Of a stretch of 14,351 nucleotides of DNA, positions 6,826 to 14,351 are shown piece by piece. The stretch's first letter is position 1. Each line of letters begins with the position of its first letter. The position numbers and the translations under genes were made by a program. This stretch comes from an uncultured Lachnospiraceae bacterium (GTDB lineage: Bacteria; Bacillota; Clostridia; Lachnospirales; Lachnospiraceae), in the NCBI GenBank assembly GCA_946533525.1, contig CAMNBW010000014.1, positions 1 through 14,351 on the forward strand, in the 5' to 3' direction. The notes under the pieces are model-generated. The model searched no databases. It saw only the letters and a list, made by a program, of their open reading frames with translations, and was not told the DNA's origin.

Positions 6826-8111
6826 TGGAAGATATTGTAATTAACGTAGACAAGCTGAATAAGGTCTATAAGCTCTATGACCACAGAAGGGACCGCATCC
6901 GGGAGGCTCTGGGTTTCTCAGGAGGGCGAAAGCTCTATAAGGAACACTACGCCTTAAAGGATGTCTCCCTGAAGGTAAAAAGGGGTGAGACTGTAGGTAT
7001 CATAGGGACCAACGGCTCAGGAAAGTCCACCCTTTTAAAGATCATCACAGGAGTTTTAAATCCCACTTCGGGTCAGGTCACGATAAACGGCCGCATTTCC
7101 GCCCTTTTGGAGCTGGGAGCCGGCTTTAACATGGAGTTTACCGGGATAGAGAATATTTACCTGAACGGGACAATGATAGGCTTTTCCAAGGCGGAGATAG
7201 ATTCAAGGCTAGATAAGATACTCGAGTTTGCGGATATAGGAGAATTTGTCTACCAGAAGGTCAAGACCTATTCCAGCGGTATGTTCGTGCGTCTTGCTTT
7301 TGCCGTTGCAATAAATATAGACCCGGAGATTCTTATAGTGGACGAGGCGCTGTCGGTGGGAGATGTATTTTTCCAGAATAAGTGCTACCATAAATTCGAG
7401 GAATTCAAGAGCAAGGGAAAGACCATTATCTTTGTGAGCCACGACCTTTCCAGTATAAACAAGTACTGCGACAGGGTAATGCTTTTGGACAAGGGCGTTA
7501 AGCTCGCCGAGGGCAGCTCCAAGGACATGATAGATATGTATAAGAAGGTGCTGGTGCATCAGTTGGATTCCGACAGGAGCCAGCTCATAGGCAGGGGCAA
7601 GGGAGCTAAGGACGGCCAGGATAAGCTTCAGGGCAAGTGGCAGAGCCGTATGGTCTTAAATCCCACTGCAGATGTCTATGGAAACGGCATGGCGGATATA
7701 GTGGACTTTTGCTGTATAGATAACAGCGGCACCATCACCAATACCATAATAAAGGGAGACAGCTTTACCGTGAAGGTGAAGGTGGCCTTTAACGAGAGGG
7801 TGTCAGAGCCGATAATAGCCCTGTCTTTTAAGAACAGGCTGGGAGTGGAGATCACGGGCACCAACACGATGTTTGAAAAGCTCGATACCGGAACCCCTGA
7901 AGCCGGGGATGTCCTGAACGTGACCTTTACCCAGGATATGAGCCTCCAGGGCGGAGAGTACCTTATCTCCCTCGGAGTTACCGGCTACAGGAACGGAGAA
8001 TTTACCGTCTACAGCAGGATGTATGACATATTTAACATTACCGTGGTTTCCTCCCACGATACGGTGGGCTACTATGACTGTGGGAGCGAGGTAATCATCG
8101 AAAAGGAATAG
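6825..8111 (+). CDS. wzt: Polysaccharide ABC exporter ATPase with C-terminal Wzt_C-like module
   Basis: Nucleotide-binding subunit paired with the preceding permease (TAATG overlap). The ATPase domain covers about 1-245: Walker A GTNGSGKST (61-69), the family motif LLELGAGFNMEFTG (94-107), signature YSSGM (149-153), Walker B ILIVDE (169-174) and switch H206. After a linker (about 250-280), residues 280-428 form a beta-rich domain resembling Wzt_C: G-x-A-D-I-V-D-F, SGTITNTIIKGDSFTVKV, a GxxITGTNT segment, LQGGEYLISLGV, and a final GYYDCGSEVIIE strand. In E. coli O8/O9a, this domain binds the capped non-reducing end of the glycan and is needed for export. Its presence here, next to a methyltransferase-kinase fusion, points to a capped export substrate. 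The ATPase call is firm; the substrate is inferred. Confidence 0.93.
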   Translation: MEDIVINVDKLNKVYKLYDHRRDRIREALGFSGGRKLYKEHYALKDVSLKVKRGETVGIIGTNGSGKSTLLKIITGVLNPTSGQVTINGRISALLELGAGFNMEFTGIENIYLNGTMIGFSKAEIDSRLDKILEFADIGEFVYQKVKTYSSGMFVRLAFAVAINIDPEILIVDEALSVGDVFFQNKCYHKFEEFKSKGKTIIFVSHDLSSINKYCDRVMLLDKGVKLAEGSSKDMIDMYKKVLVHQLDSDRSQLIGRGKGAKDGQDKLQGKWQSRMVLNPTADVYGNGMADIVDFCCIDNSGTITNTIIKGDSFTVKVKVAFNERVSEPIIALSFKNRLGVEITGTNTMFEKLDTGTPEAGDVLNVTFTQDMSLQGGEYLISLGVTGYRNGEFTVYSRMYDIFNITVVSSHDTVGYYDCGSEVIIEKE

Positions 8112-8117
8112 ATCCGG

Positions 8118-10361
8118 ATGGCGAACAGGATAAGAAGATCAGGAAAAGAGAAGAGAAAGATAGACAAGGTCACACTGGATTTAAGCTCTTATTCGGGACG
8201 GGATCTCTACAGCGAGGGCGTTGCGGAGGATATGCTCCTGCAGATCGTGCGGACCAGGGAGCCGGAGGAGTATAACCGTGTCATAGCAGAAAAGAGAAGC
8301 TGGAATATTCTGTATCATCTTTCGCATATCAGGGAGAATATCGTGGATTTTCTTCCCATCACAAAGAATGACAGCGTGCTCGAGGTGGGAGCGGGCTGCG
8401 GAGCCATAAGCGGTGCACTGGCGAGAAAGGCCGGCCATGTGACCTCCATAGAGCTTTCCAAGAGAAGAAGCCTTATCAACGCTGTTCGCAACAACTATGA
8501 GAACCTGGAGATAAAGGTAGGAAATTTTCAGGACATAGAAAAAAAGCTTCAGGAGAAATATGATTACATTCTTCTCATAGGTGTATTGGAATACTCGGGC
8601 TCGTATATTGATGATGAATATCCCTTCGACAGGATGCTTGAGATATTAAAAGGCAAGCTGGCTGAGGAGGGCCGGATAATCGCGGCCATAGAGAATAAGT
8701 ACGGTATGAAATATTTCGCCGGGGCCAGAGAGGATCATACCGGCGGATATTATGACGGCATCGAAGGCTACCGGGACACGGGAAAGGTTCGGACATTCTC
8801 GAAAAAAGAGCTTATTGAGCTGGCGGAGAGGAACGGTCTTTGTACCCGGTTCATGTATCCCTATCCCGATTACAAGCTGCCGGTGAGCATATATTCCGAT
8901 GAGAGACTCCCTTTTAAGGGGGAGCTTACCGATTACAGCTTCAACTTCGATACGGACAGGCTCAGGCTGTTTTCGGAAAACGACGCCATGGATTCCGCGG
9001 TGGAAAGCGGGATGTTCGGCGAGCTTTCCAATTCCTTTCTGGTGGAGATGGGAGTCGGGACCGATGCGCAGAAGGGTACTCTTATAAAAAGCGGAGTTAA
9101 GGTGATCTATTCCAAGCACTCCAACGAGAGAGACCTTAAGTTTGCGATAAGGACGGATATTGTTGAGGGCCTGCTCGGAGACAGGCGGGTCATGAAATAT
9201 CCCTGCACAGAGGAGGCGGTTCAGCACCTTCAGATAATGCAGAAGCATTATTTAAGCCAGAGGGAGAGCTATGCGGGGACGGACCTGGCGCCGAACACAT
9301 GCAGGACGGTAATGGATGAAGACGGGGAATTTAAGGGGCTCGAGTTCGAGTACCTGGAGGGGAAGACCCTGGCAGAGGCCTTCGACGGACTGACAGCGGT
9401 GAGGAATTTAAACGGGGCGCAGGTGATGCTCCGAAAATATATAGACATGTTGAACCGCTTAGCCGGCGAAGACTATTCAGAGACCCAGGAATTCAGAAGG
9501 GTCTTCGGCGCCGTCAAGCTGCCGGAGGGGGAGAAATGCATGACGGTGACGAATATCGATCTCATTTTCTCCAATATAATAATAAATAACAAGTGGAATG
9601 TTATAGATTACGAGTGGACCTTTGACTTTCCTATCCCGGTTAAATATGTAATTTACAGGGCGCTTCACTATTACCTTAAGGCATCTGGGGGAAACGCCTT
9701 CGGAGAGCTGGATCCCTTCGCCCTTGCGGACATTACCAAGGAAGAAAGAGCCATATTTAAACGTATGGAAAGTACGTTTCAAAGATATATAGCCGGAGAC
9801 CGCTTCACTCTCGTTACCTTAAATTCCATTTTCGGAAGGAATAATATTCCAAGGGAGAGGGCGGTACGTCTGGGAGGGCTGGTTGACCACCCTGAGAGGG
9901 TCAAGCTCTACACCGATACGGGAGGCGGCTTCGACGAAAAGGACGTCCGCTATATAGGCGCTGATGTGGAGGATGGCGATATAGTCAGCTTCGAGACCGT
10001 GATCCCGAGAAACTGTGTGGCCTTAAGGATCGATCCCACGGAATACCCCTGTATGATAAAGGTCTTAAGCTTTACCGTAAACGGCAAGGATGCGGAGCTT
10101 CTGACCAACGGCAGTATCCTGGACGATGGGGTGGTCTATTTTGATACTGCGGATCCCCAGTTTCTGGTAAGCAATACCTGGGCCGGCAGCACGGTCTCCT
10201 TTGTCTATGAGATAGGGGTTTTGGAGGAGAGGTTTTTCGGGCCTGTAACCTCCCTGGTAAAGTACAGGGACAGGGCCGAAAAGGAGAAGGAGCGCAAGGG
10301 CTTCATGGCCAGACGCAAGGCTCCCGAAGAGGGACAGAAATATAATAAGGTTAAGCTGTAG
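8118..10361 (+). CDS. Methyltransferase and kinase-like fusion, WbdD-like; candidate glycan chain terminator
   Basis: A 747-residue multidomain protein. Residues 1-17 are basic. About 55-260 form a class I SAM methyltransferase: LEVGAGCGAIS (88-98), the acidic end of strand 2 at E112, and LLIGVLEYS (152-160). About 320-575 look like a kinase of the aminoglycoside/choline kinase fold: putative ATP lysine K360 (RRVMKYP), hinge EYLEGKTL (411-418), catalytic loop TNIDLIFSNI (478-487, D481 and N486) and metal aspartate D497 (VIDYEW). The usual HxD histidine is N479. Residues 583-705 are beta-rich with RIDP and FDTADPQF motifs, possibly glycan binding. The tail 715-747 is very basic. AAAAGGA (8101-8107) precedes the start. 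The domain order and position after a Wzt_C ATPase match WbdD of E. coli O9a, which methyl-phosphorylates chain ends. The methyltransferase is firm, the kinase likely, and the capping role inferred. Confidence 0.8.
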   Translation: MANRIRRSGKEKRKIDKVTLDLSSYSGRDLYSEGVAEDMLLQIVRTREPEEYNRVIAEKRSWNILYHLSHIRENIVDFLPITKNDSVLEVGAGCGAISGALARKAGHVTSIELSKRRSLINAVRNNYENLEIKVGNFQDIEKKLQEKYDYILLIGVLEYSGSYIDDEYPFDRMLEILKGKLAEEGRIIAAIENKYGMKYFAGAREDHTGGYYDGIEGYRDTGKVRTFSKKELIELAERNGLCTRFMYPYPDYKLPVSIYSDERLPFKGELTDYSFNFDTDRLRLFSENDAMDSAVESGMFGELSNSFLVEMGVGTDAQKGTLIKSGVKVIYSKHSNERDLKFAIRTDIVEGLLGDRRVMKYPCTEEAVQHLQIMQKHYLSQRESYAGTDLAPNTCRTVMDEDGEFKGLEFEYLEGKTLAEAFDGLTAVRNLNGAQVMLRKYIDMLNRLAGEDYSETQEFRRVFGAVKLPEGEKCMTVTNIDLIFSNIIINNKWNVIDYEWTFDFPIPVKYVIYRALHYYLKASGGNAFGELDPFALADITKEERAIFKRMESTFQRYIAGDRFTLVTLNSIFGRNNIPRERAVRLGGLVDHPERVKLYTDTGGGFDEKDVRYIGADVEDGDIVSFETVIPRNCVALRIDPTEYPCMIKVLSFTVNGKDAELLTNGSILDDGVVYFDTADPQFLVSNTWAGSTVSFVYEIGVLEERFFGPVTSLVKYRDRAEKEKERKGFMARRKAPEEGQKYNKVKL

Positions 10362-10369
10362 GATTTAGG

Positions 10370-12340
10370 ATGAACAGGCGCGAATATCTTGAATGCATTG
10401 ATATGTACGAGGACACCTACAGATATTGGATAGAAGAGAACGAGCCAAAGCAATACGCTCACTCCGGAGGCTTTAAGGGGGAGCAGGAGGCCATGGACGA
10501 GCTTTCCGATATTTATGAGTTCTTTGAGCTTAAAGAGGGTGTCAGGGCGAACGGCTTTGCCACAAGGGTCAAAAAGGCAATGGCCGGGATCAGGTATGAT
10601 GCCGTGTATTTCGACGAGGATGTTATAGATACGACCCAGTCCGGAGGTATGGCGGAGGCCTTGAGACGCTTTACGGGCCGGGGAGTCTTAAACAGCAGGA
10701 GGCGGGATCCCTTCTTTAAGCCGGATTTTTCACCGGATACCCTGCGCAGCTTCTACTATCCCGGAGCCCTTACCCTGGTTTCCCATGAGTTGGCACAGAA
10801 GACCGCGGCTAAATTCGGGATAGCCTACGGGGAAGCAGAGGAGCCGGGGGATAAGCGTACATCGGGATACGAGTACGGCAGTGCGGAGTTTTTGAGAGAA
10901 TGCCTGCTGGATGCGGGGGAGGTTCTGCATATACCGGAGGTGCTCTATCATACCTATGCCGATGGGGATATAGAATATGAAGAGGACAAGGAGGCCGGCC
11001 CGGAAGGGGGAGGCGGGGCTTCGGAAAAAAATGAAGAGGTTTATGGAGGAGTAACGTGCGTTATTCTTTCTAAGGACAATCCCTCCCAGTTGGAGACCTG
11101 TCTGTCAGGTTTAAGGCGCAGCGAAAGGGAAGAAGGGGTCAGTTTAAATATATCCGTAGTAGATAACGGAAGCAGTCAGGAAAACCGCTTAAAACTTGAA
11201 GTTCTCGCGGAAAAGTACGATTTTAAATACACTTATGAGAAGTGCGAATTCGTATATTCAAGACTCAATAACATTGGGGCAGCCCTGATGGCGGAGAAAT
11301 ATCCGGAGAATAAATATCTACTGTTTTTAAATGATGATATAGAGATCCCGGAGGGAATGAATTTCCTGAAGCCCATGATGGAGGCTGCAGCCCGCCCTCA
11401 TGTCGGGGCGGTGGGAATAAAGCTTCTTTACCCGGACGGAGTTACCATCCAGCATGCGGGGGTCACCCTTCTTAAGAGCGGGCCGTCGCACAAGCTGAAC
11501 GGCTACAGCGACGAAGAAGAGTATTATCACGGCGTAAATACCCGGGATATTAATATGCTCTCGGTAACGGGAGCCTGCATGATGTTGAGGCGGGAGGTCT
11601 TTGAAAAGATAGAGGGCTTTGATGAGGCCTATGCGGTGGGTTATACCGATACTGAGCTTTGCGTAAGGCTTCTGGTTCACGGTTTGAGCAATGTATGCTT
11701 AAACAGCCTTTACCTTATCCATCACGAGGGAGCCACCAGGGGGAGGGATGCTGCTTCGGAGCGGAAGATGAGGCGGCTCCTTGGGGAAAGAGAGATGTTT
11801 TACAGACATTTCGGAGATTTCCTTATGGGAGGGGATCCCTTTTATTCCCCCAATCTTACCCAGACCGATCTCGACTACGGCATTAACGTGGTGCTGCCGG
11901 GCAGGGCGGTGCCTTTGAGCAGGCCGGAGGAGTATACGGGCAAGTATAATCTTAAGGCCTCGGGGGAGAAGGACGGGAAGCTCAAATTTGCCGTGGATTA
12001 CTGCGGCTATGAGTTAAATGACGAACTGGGCAACGGGAATTTCTTTGATATAAGGGGCTGGGCTTTTATTGACGGCTCAAAGGGCTTCGACTATGAAAAG
12101 AGACTTATTTTAAAGGGCGGGAATAAAAGCTACAGGGTCAGGGCATTTGACACATACCGGGAGGATGTTTCGGAGGTCTTTGGCAGGAAGGGGCTGCTCC
12201 TGGCCGGATTTGAGGCCAAAATAGTTTCGGGCGAGCTTGAAGAGGGGGTATATGCCGTTACGCTCGCACTTATTAAAAATAATACCAACAAAGGTTACTG
12301 TCGGGAGGACATATGCCGGATAGAGAAGAGCCAGGCTTAG
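10370..12340 (+). CDS. Multidomain GT2 glycosyltransferase: degenerate GT-A, active GT-A, beta module
   Basis: Three parts in 656 residues. Residues 1-205 look like the back half of a GT2 domain that has lost its nucleotide-binding front: YFDEDVID (80-87), PFFKPDFSPDTL (114-125) and HIPEVLYH (187-194) match the acceptor-side landmarks of intact tandem GT2 proteins. A Gly/Glu-rich linker (205-225) leads to a full GT-A domain (226-500): SVVDNGSS (262-269), LFLNDDIEIP (319-328) with the metal motif, IQHAG (360-364), SVTGACM (398-404), YTDTELCVRL (425-434) and HHEGATRGRD (451-460). This resembles rhamnosyltransferases of rhamnan and O-antigen loci. Residues 535-656 are a beta module (FFDIRGWAFIDG, LLAGFEAKI). 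AGGA at 10360-10363, overlapping the previous stop, sets the start. The end overlaps the next gene by 28 bases. Transfer of rhamnose is inferred from the rml genes. Confidence 0.85.
   Translation: MNRREYLECIDMYEDTYRYWIEENEPKQYAHSGGFKGEQEAMDELSDIYEFFELKEGVRANGFATRVKKAMAGIRYDAVYFDEDVIDTTQSGGMAEALRRFTGRGVLNSRRRDPFFKPDFSPDTLRSFYYPGALTLVSHELAQKTAAKFGIAYGEAEEPGDKRTSGYEYGSAEFLRECLLDAGEVLHIPEVLYHTYADGDIEYEEDKEAGPEGGGGASEKNEEVYGGVTCVILSKDNPSQLETCLSGLRRSEREEGVSLNISVVDNGSSQENRLKLEVLAEKYDFKYTYEKCEFVYSRLNNIGAALMAEKYPENKYLLFLNDDIEIPEGMNFLKPMMEAAARPHVGAVGIKLLYPDGVTIQHAGVTLLKSGPSHKLNGYSDEEEYYHGVNTRDINMLSVTGACMMLRREVFEKIEGFDEAYAVGYTDTELCVRLLVHGLSNVCLNSLYLIHHEGATRGRDAASERKMRRLLGEREMFYRHFGDFLMGGDPFYSPNLTQTDLDYGINVVLPGRAVPLSRPEEYTGKYNLKASGEKDGKLKFAVDYCGYELNDELGNGNFFDIRGWAFIDGSKGFDYEKRLILKGGNKSYRVRAFDTYREDVSEVFGRKGLLLAGFEAKIVSGELEEGVYAVTLALIKNNTNKGYCREDICRIEKSQA
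12303..12308 (+). promoter_or_regulatory. Ribosome binding site of the last glycosyltransferase gene
   Basis: GGGAGG lies four bases before ATG 12313 and inside the preceding gene. It supports that start and therefore the 28-base out-of-frame overlap between the two glycosyltransferase genes. Confidence 0.75.
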
Positions 12341-14349
12341 AGCAATATTATAAGGGCTTATACGAAAAGGAAGTAAAGAAAAACGAGGAGCTTACGAAGG
12401 AGCTCGTCAGGGTGGAGGAAGACAAAGCCGAGCTGCAAAGGAAACTGGATCTCCTTAAGAAATCCTTTCTCTTTAAGCTGATCAAGCCCTTCAGGAACGC
12501 CTGGGCGAGATTTAAAAACGCCGTTATAAGGGTAAAGCGGTATGGAAACTTAAGGAACGTGCTGGAAAAGCTCAAGTCCAAGAGGGTGGAGATGAACGCC
12601 TACAAGCGTTTCGGAACACAGTCCCTTCCGGACAGCGAGACCAGGCGCAGCCAGGAGGGATATGAGTTTAAGGAAAGGCATGTTTTTTCCATACTGGTAC
12701 CCCTTTACAACACTCCCGAGAAGTTTCTGAGGGAAATGATAGAGAGCATTACGGGTCAGACCTATTCGGGCTGGCAGCTTGTCCTGGCCGACGGCTCGGA
12801 CGCAGAGCACCCCGAGGTGGGAAGGATAGTCGCCGAATACATGGAAAAGGATGCGGTGGAAAGTCCGACGGGCAAGTGCAGGATTTCCTATAAGAAGATA
12901 GAAAACCAGGGCATATCAGGGAATACAAATGAGTGCTTTGATCTCGTAGAGGGAGACTATATCGGGCTTTGCGACCACGACGATCTTCTGCATCCCTCGG
13001 CTCTCTTTTATTATATGCAGCGTATCGAAGAGACCGGCGCGGATTTTATCTACTGCGACGAGGCGACCTTTAAGGGAGAGTCCATAAACAACATGATCAC
13101 CCTGCACTTTAAGCCTGAATTCGCCATAGACAATCTGTGCGCCAATAACTACATCTGCCACTTCTCCGTATTCAAAAAGAGCCTGGCGGACGAGGTCGGG
13201 CGCTTCAGAAGCGAATGTGACGGGGCTCAGGACCACGATATGATCCTGAGGCTTACCGCAAAGGCAAAGAGGGTGGAGCATGTCCCCAGGATACTTTATT
13301 ACTGGAGGAGCCACGAGGGCTCCACGGCGGCGGATATAAATGCGAAGACCTATGCGATAGAGGCGGCCAAGAGGGCTGTGGGGTCCTATCTTACCTCCAA
13401 AGGCTTTGAGGGATATGAGATAGAGAGCACCAAGGCCTTTGCCACTATTTTCAGGATAAGGTATGCCATCAGGGAGAAGGCGAAGATAAGTATTATAATT
13501 CCAAGCTGCGACCATGCGGAGGACCTTAAGAGGTGCATCAATTCCATAATCACCAGATCCTCCTACGATAATTACGAGATAGTCGTAGTGGAAAATAACA
13601 GCCGTCAGCAGGAGACCTTTGATTATTACAGGCTGCTTGAGGACATACCCGCAGTCAGGGTAGTGGAGTATAAGCCGAAGGAGGCCGGAAGCTTTAACTT
13701 CTCGAGGCTTATCAATTTCGGAGCCGCAAATTCTGACGGAAAATATCTTCTGTTATTAAATAATGACACGGAGGTCATCACGAGAGACTGGATGGAAGAG
13801 CTTCTCATGTATGTTCAGAGGGAGGATGTGGGAGCCGCAGGCTGCAAGCTTTATTACGAGGATTATTCCATACAGCACGCGGGCATTGTCATCGGCCTTG
13901 GAGCCCACAGGACTGCAGGGCATACCCATTACGGGCTCTCCAAGGACAATCTCGGATATATGGGAAGGCTATGGTACGCCCAGGATGTTTCGGCAGTCAC
14001 GGGGGCCTGCCTTATGGTGAGCCGGGATGACTTCGATGCGGTCGGAGGCTTTGACGAATCCTTTGAGGTGGCCCTAAACGACGTGGATTTCTGCCTGAGA
14101 CTGAGGCAGATGGGAAGACTTAATATATTTACCCCCTTTGCGGAGCTTTTCCATTACGAGTCCGCATCCCGGGGCAATGATACGGACGGCTCCTCTGCTG
14201 ACAGGGCCAGGCGCTACGATGCAGAGGCAGAGAGGTTCAGAAATAAGTGGAAGAAGGAGCTGGAAAAGGGAGACCCCTATTACAACCCGAATTTCTCCCT
14301 CGATTACAGCAATTACCGTTTGGAAACCAATGTCGCCATGGTGCAATAG
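12313..14349 (+). CDS. Tandem GT2 glycosyltransferase with N-terminal coiled coil (rhamnan type)
   Basis: A 678-residue protein with two complete GT-A domains, typical of polymerising rhamnosyltransferases of rhamnan and O-antigen loci. Residues 15-50 are a charged heptad-like coiled coil. Residues 51-75 (FLFKLIKPFRNAWARFKNAV) look like a basic amphipathic membrane-association helix. Domain 1 (about 123-345): FSILVPLYNTP (125-135), LADGSD (158-163), CDHDDLLHP (220-228), CDEATF (248-253), HFKPEF (265-270), QDHDMILR (306-313) and YWRSHEGSTA (330-339). Domain 2 (about 390-640): ISIIIPSCDH (392-401), VENNS (426-430), LLNNDTEV (481-488), IQHAGI (520-525), VTGACL (562-567) and NDVDFCLRL (589-597). 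Both metal motifs are intact, so two linkage activities are possible. Domain 2 is clearly paralogous to the active domain of the preceding gene. The stop is two bases before the window end; the operon probably continues. Confidence 0.92.
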   Translation: MPDREEPGLEQYYKGLYEKEVKKNEELTKELVRVEEDKAELQRKLDLLKKSFLFKLIKPFRNAWARFKNAVIRVKRYGNLRNVLEKLKSKRVEMNAYKRFGTQSLPDSETRRSQEGYEFKERHVFSILVPLYNTPEKFLREMIESITGQTYSGWQLVLADGSDAEHPEVGRIVAEYMEKDAVESPTGKCRISYKKIENQGISGNTNECFDLVEGDYIGLCDHDDLLHPSALFYYMQRIEETGADFIYCDEATFKGESINNMITLHFKPEFAIDNLCANNYICHFSVFKKSLADEVGRFRSECDGAQDHDMILRLTAKAKRVEHVPRILYYWRSHEGSTAADINAKTYAIEAAKRAVGSYLTSKGFEGYEIESTKAFATIFRIRYAIREKAKISIIIPSCDHAEDLKRCINSIITRSSYDNYEIVVVENNSRQQETFDYYRLLEDIPAVRVVEYKPKEAGSFNFSRLINFGAANSDGKYLLLLNNDTEVITRDWMEELLMYVQREDVGAAGCKLYYEDYSIQHAGIVIGLGAHRTAGHTHYGLSKDNLGYMGRLWYAQDVSAVTGACLMVSRDDFDAVGGFDESFEVALNDVDFCLRLRQMGRLNIFTPFAELFHYESASRGNDTDGSSADRARRYDAEAERFRNKWKKELEKGDPYYNPNFSLDYSNYRLETNVAMVQ

Positions 14350-14351
14350 TT

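Larger units (their letters stand above)
339..14349 (+). other. Single apparent polysaccharide synthesis and export operon
   Basis: Eleven plus-strand genes follow one promoter. Gaps are at most 14 bases (13 after the HD-GYP gene, 14 before rmlC), and four junctions overlap: rmlA/GH25 by 11 bases, rmlC/permease by 4, permease/ATPase by 1, and the two last glycosyltransferases by 28. I saw no internal hairpin with T-tract, and all coding sequence reads as intact with no frameshifts. This arrangement predicts one transcript and translational coupling. The right boundary is outside the window. Confidence 0.75.

Noticed and set aside
8646..9248. Minus-strand open frame of 200 codons inside the methyltransferase-kinase gene
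   Set aside because: The opposite strand encodes clear methyltransferase and kinase motifs. The antisense product has no domain-like features.
12916..13515. Minus-strand open frame of 199 codons inside the tandem glycosyltransferase gene
   Set aside because: It mirrors conserved GT2 motifs on the plus strand and has no independent support.

Overview
The window looks like chromosomal DNA from a Gram-positive Clostridia, probably a Lachnospiraceae-like bacterium. The basis is GGAGG-type ribosome binding sites, tRNA genes with no encoded CCA, a dense unidirectional operon, and the style of the proteins (membrane-anchored HD-GYP protein, anchored GH25 muramidase with acidic linkers, multidomain rhamnan-type glycosyltransferases). 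This placement is inference from sequence style; no marker gene in the window fixes the taxon.

Layout: positions 1-280 hold the 3' end of tRNA-Asn(GTT), a complete tRNA-Glu(TTC) and a complete CAT-anticodon tRNA, probably elongator Met. A strong hairpin lies in the Glu-Met spacer, and a rho-independent terminator follows at 290-316. A good sigma-A-type promoter with an extended -10 (316-344) comes next. From it eleven genes run on the plus strand to the end of the window, with gaps of at most 14 bases or short overlaps, and I saw no internal terminator. They appear to be one operon that continues past the right edge.

Gene order: (1) membrane-anchored HD-GYP c-di-GMP phosphodiesterase; (2) WaaE-like GT2 glycosyltransferase with a helical-repeat tail; (3) rmlB; (4) rmlA; (5) membrane-anchored GH25 muramidase; (6) rmlC; (7) ABC-2 polysaccharide export permease (Wzm/TagG/RgpC type) with an unusual N-terminal extension; (8) its ATPase (Wzt type) with a C-terminal Wzt_C-like sugar-binding module; (9) a 747-residue fusion of a SAM methyltransferase, a kinase-like domain and a beta-rich module; (10) a GT2 protein with a degenerate first GT-A domain and a C-terminal beta module; (11) a tandem GT2 protein with an N-terminal coiled coil.

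How they fit together: RmlA, RmlB and RmlC make dTDP-4-keto-L-rhamnose (RmlD is not in the window), so the product is probably a rhamnose-containing wall glycan. Its chains would be built in the cytoplasm by the GT2 enzymes and exported by the ABC transporter. The most interesting point is gene 9 beside the Wzt_C-bearing ATPase. The domain order methyltransferase, then kinase, is that of WbdD, the E. coli O9a chain terminator whose methyl-phosphate cap is recognised by the Wzt C-terminal domain. The window may therefore encode a Gram-positive cap-and-recognise system for glycan chain length and export, with c-di-GMP turnover (gene 1) and peptidoglycan remodelling (gene 5) in the same transcript.
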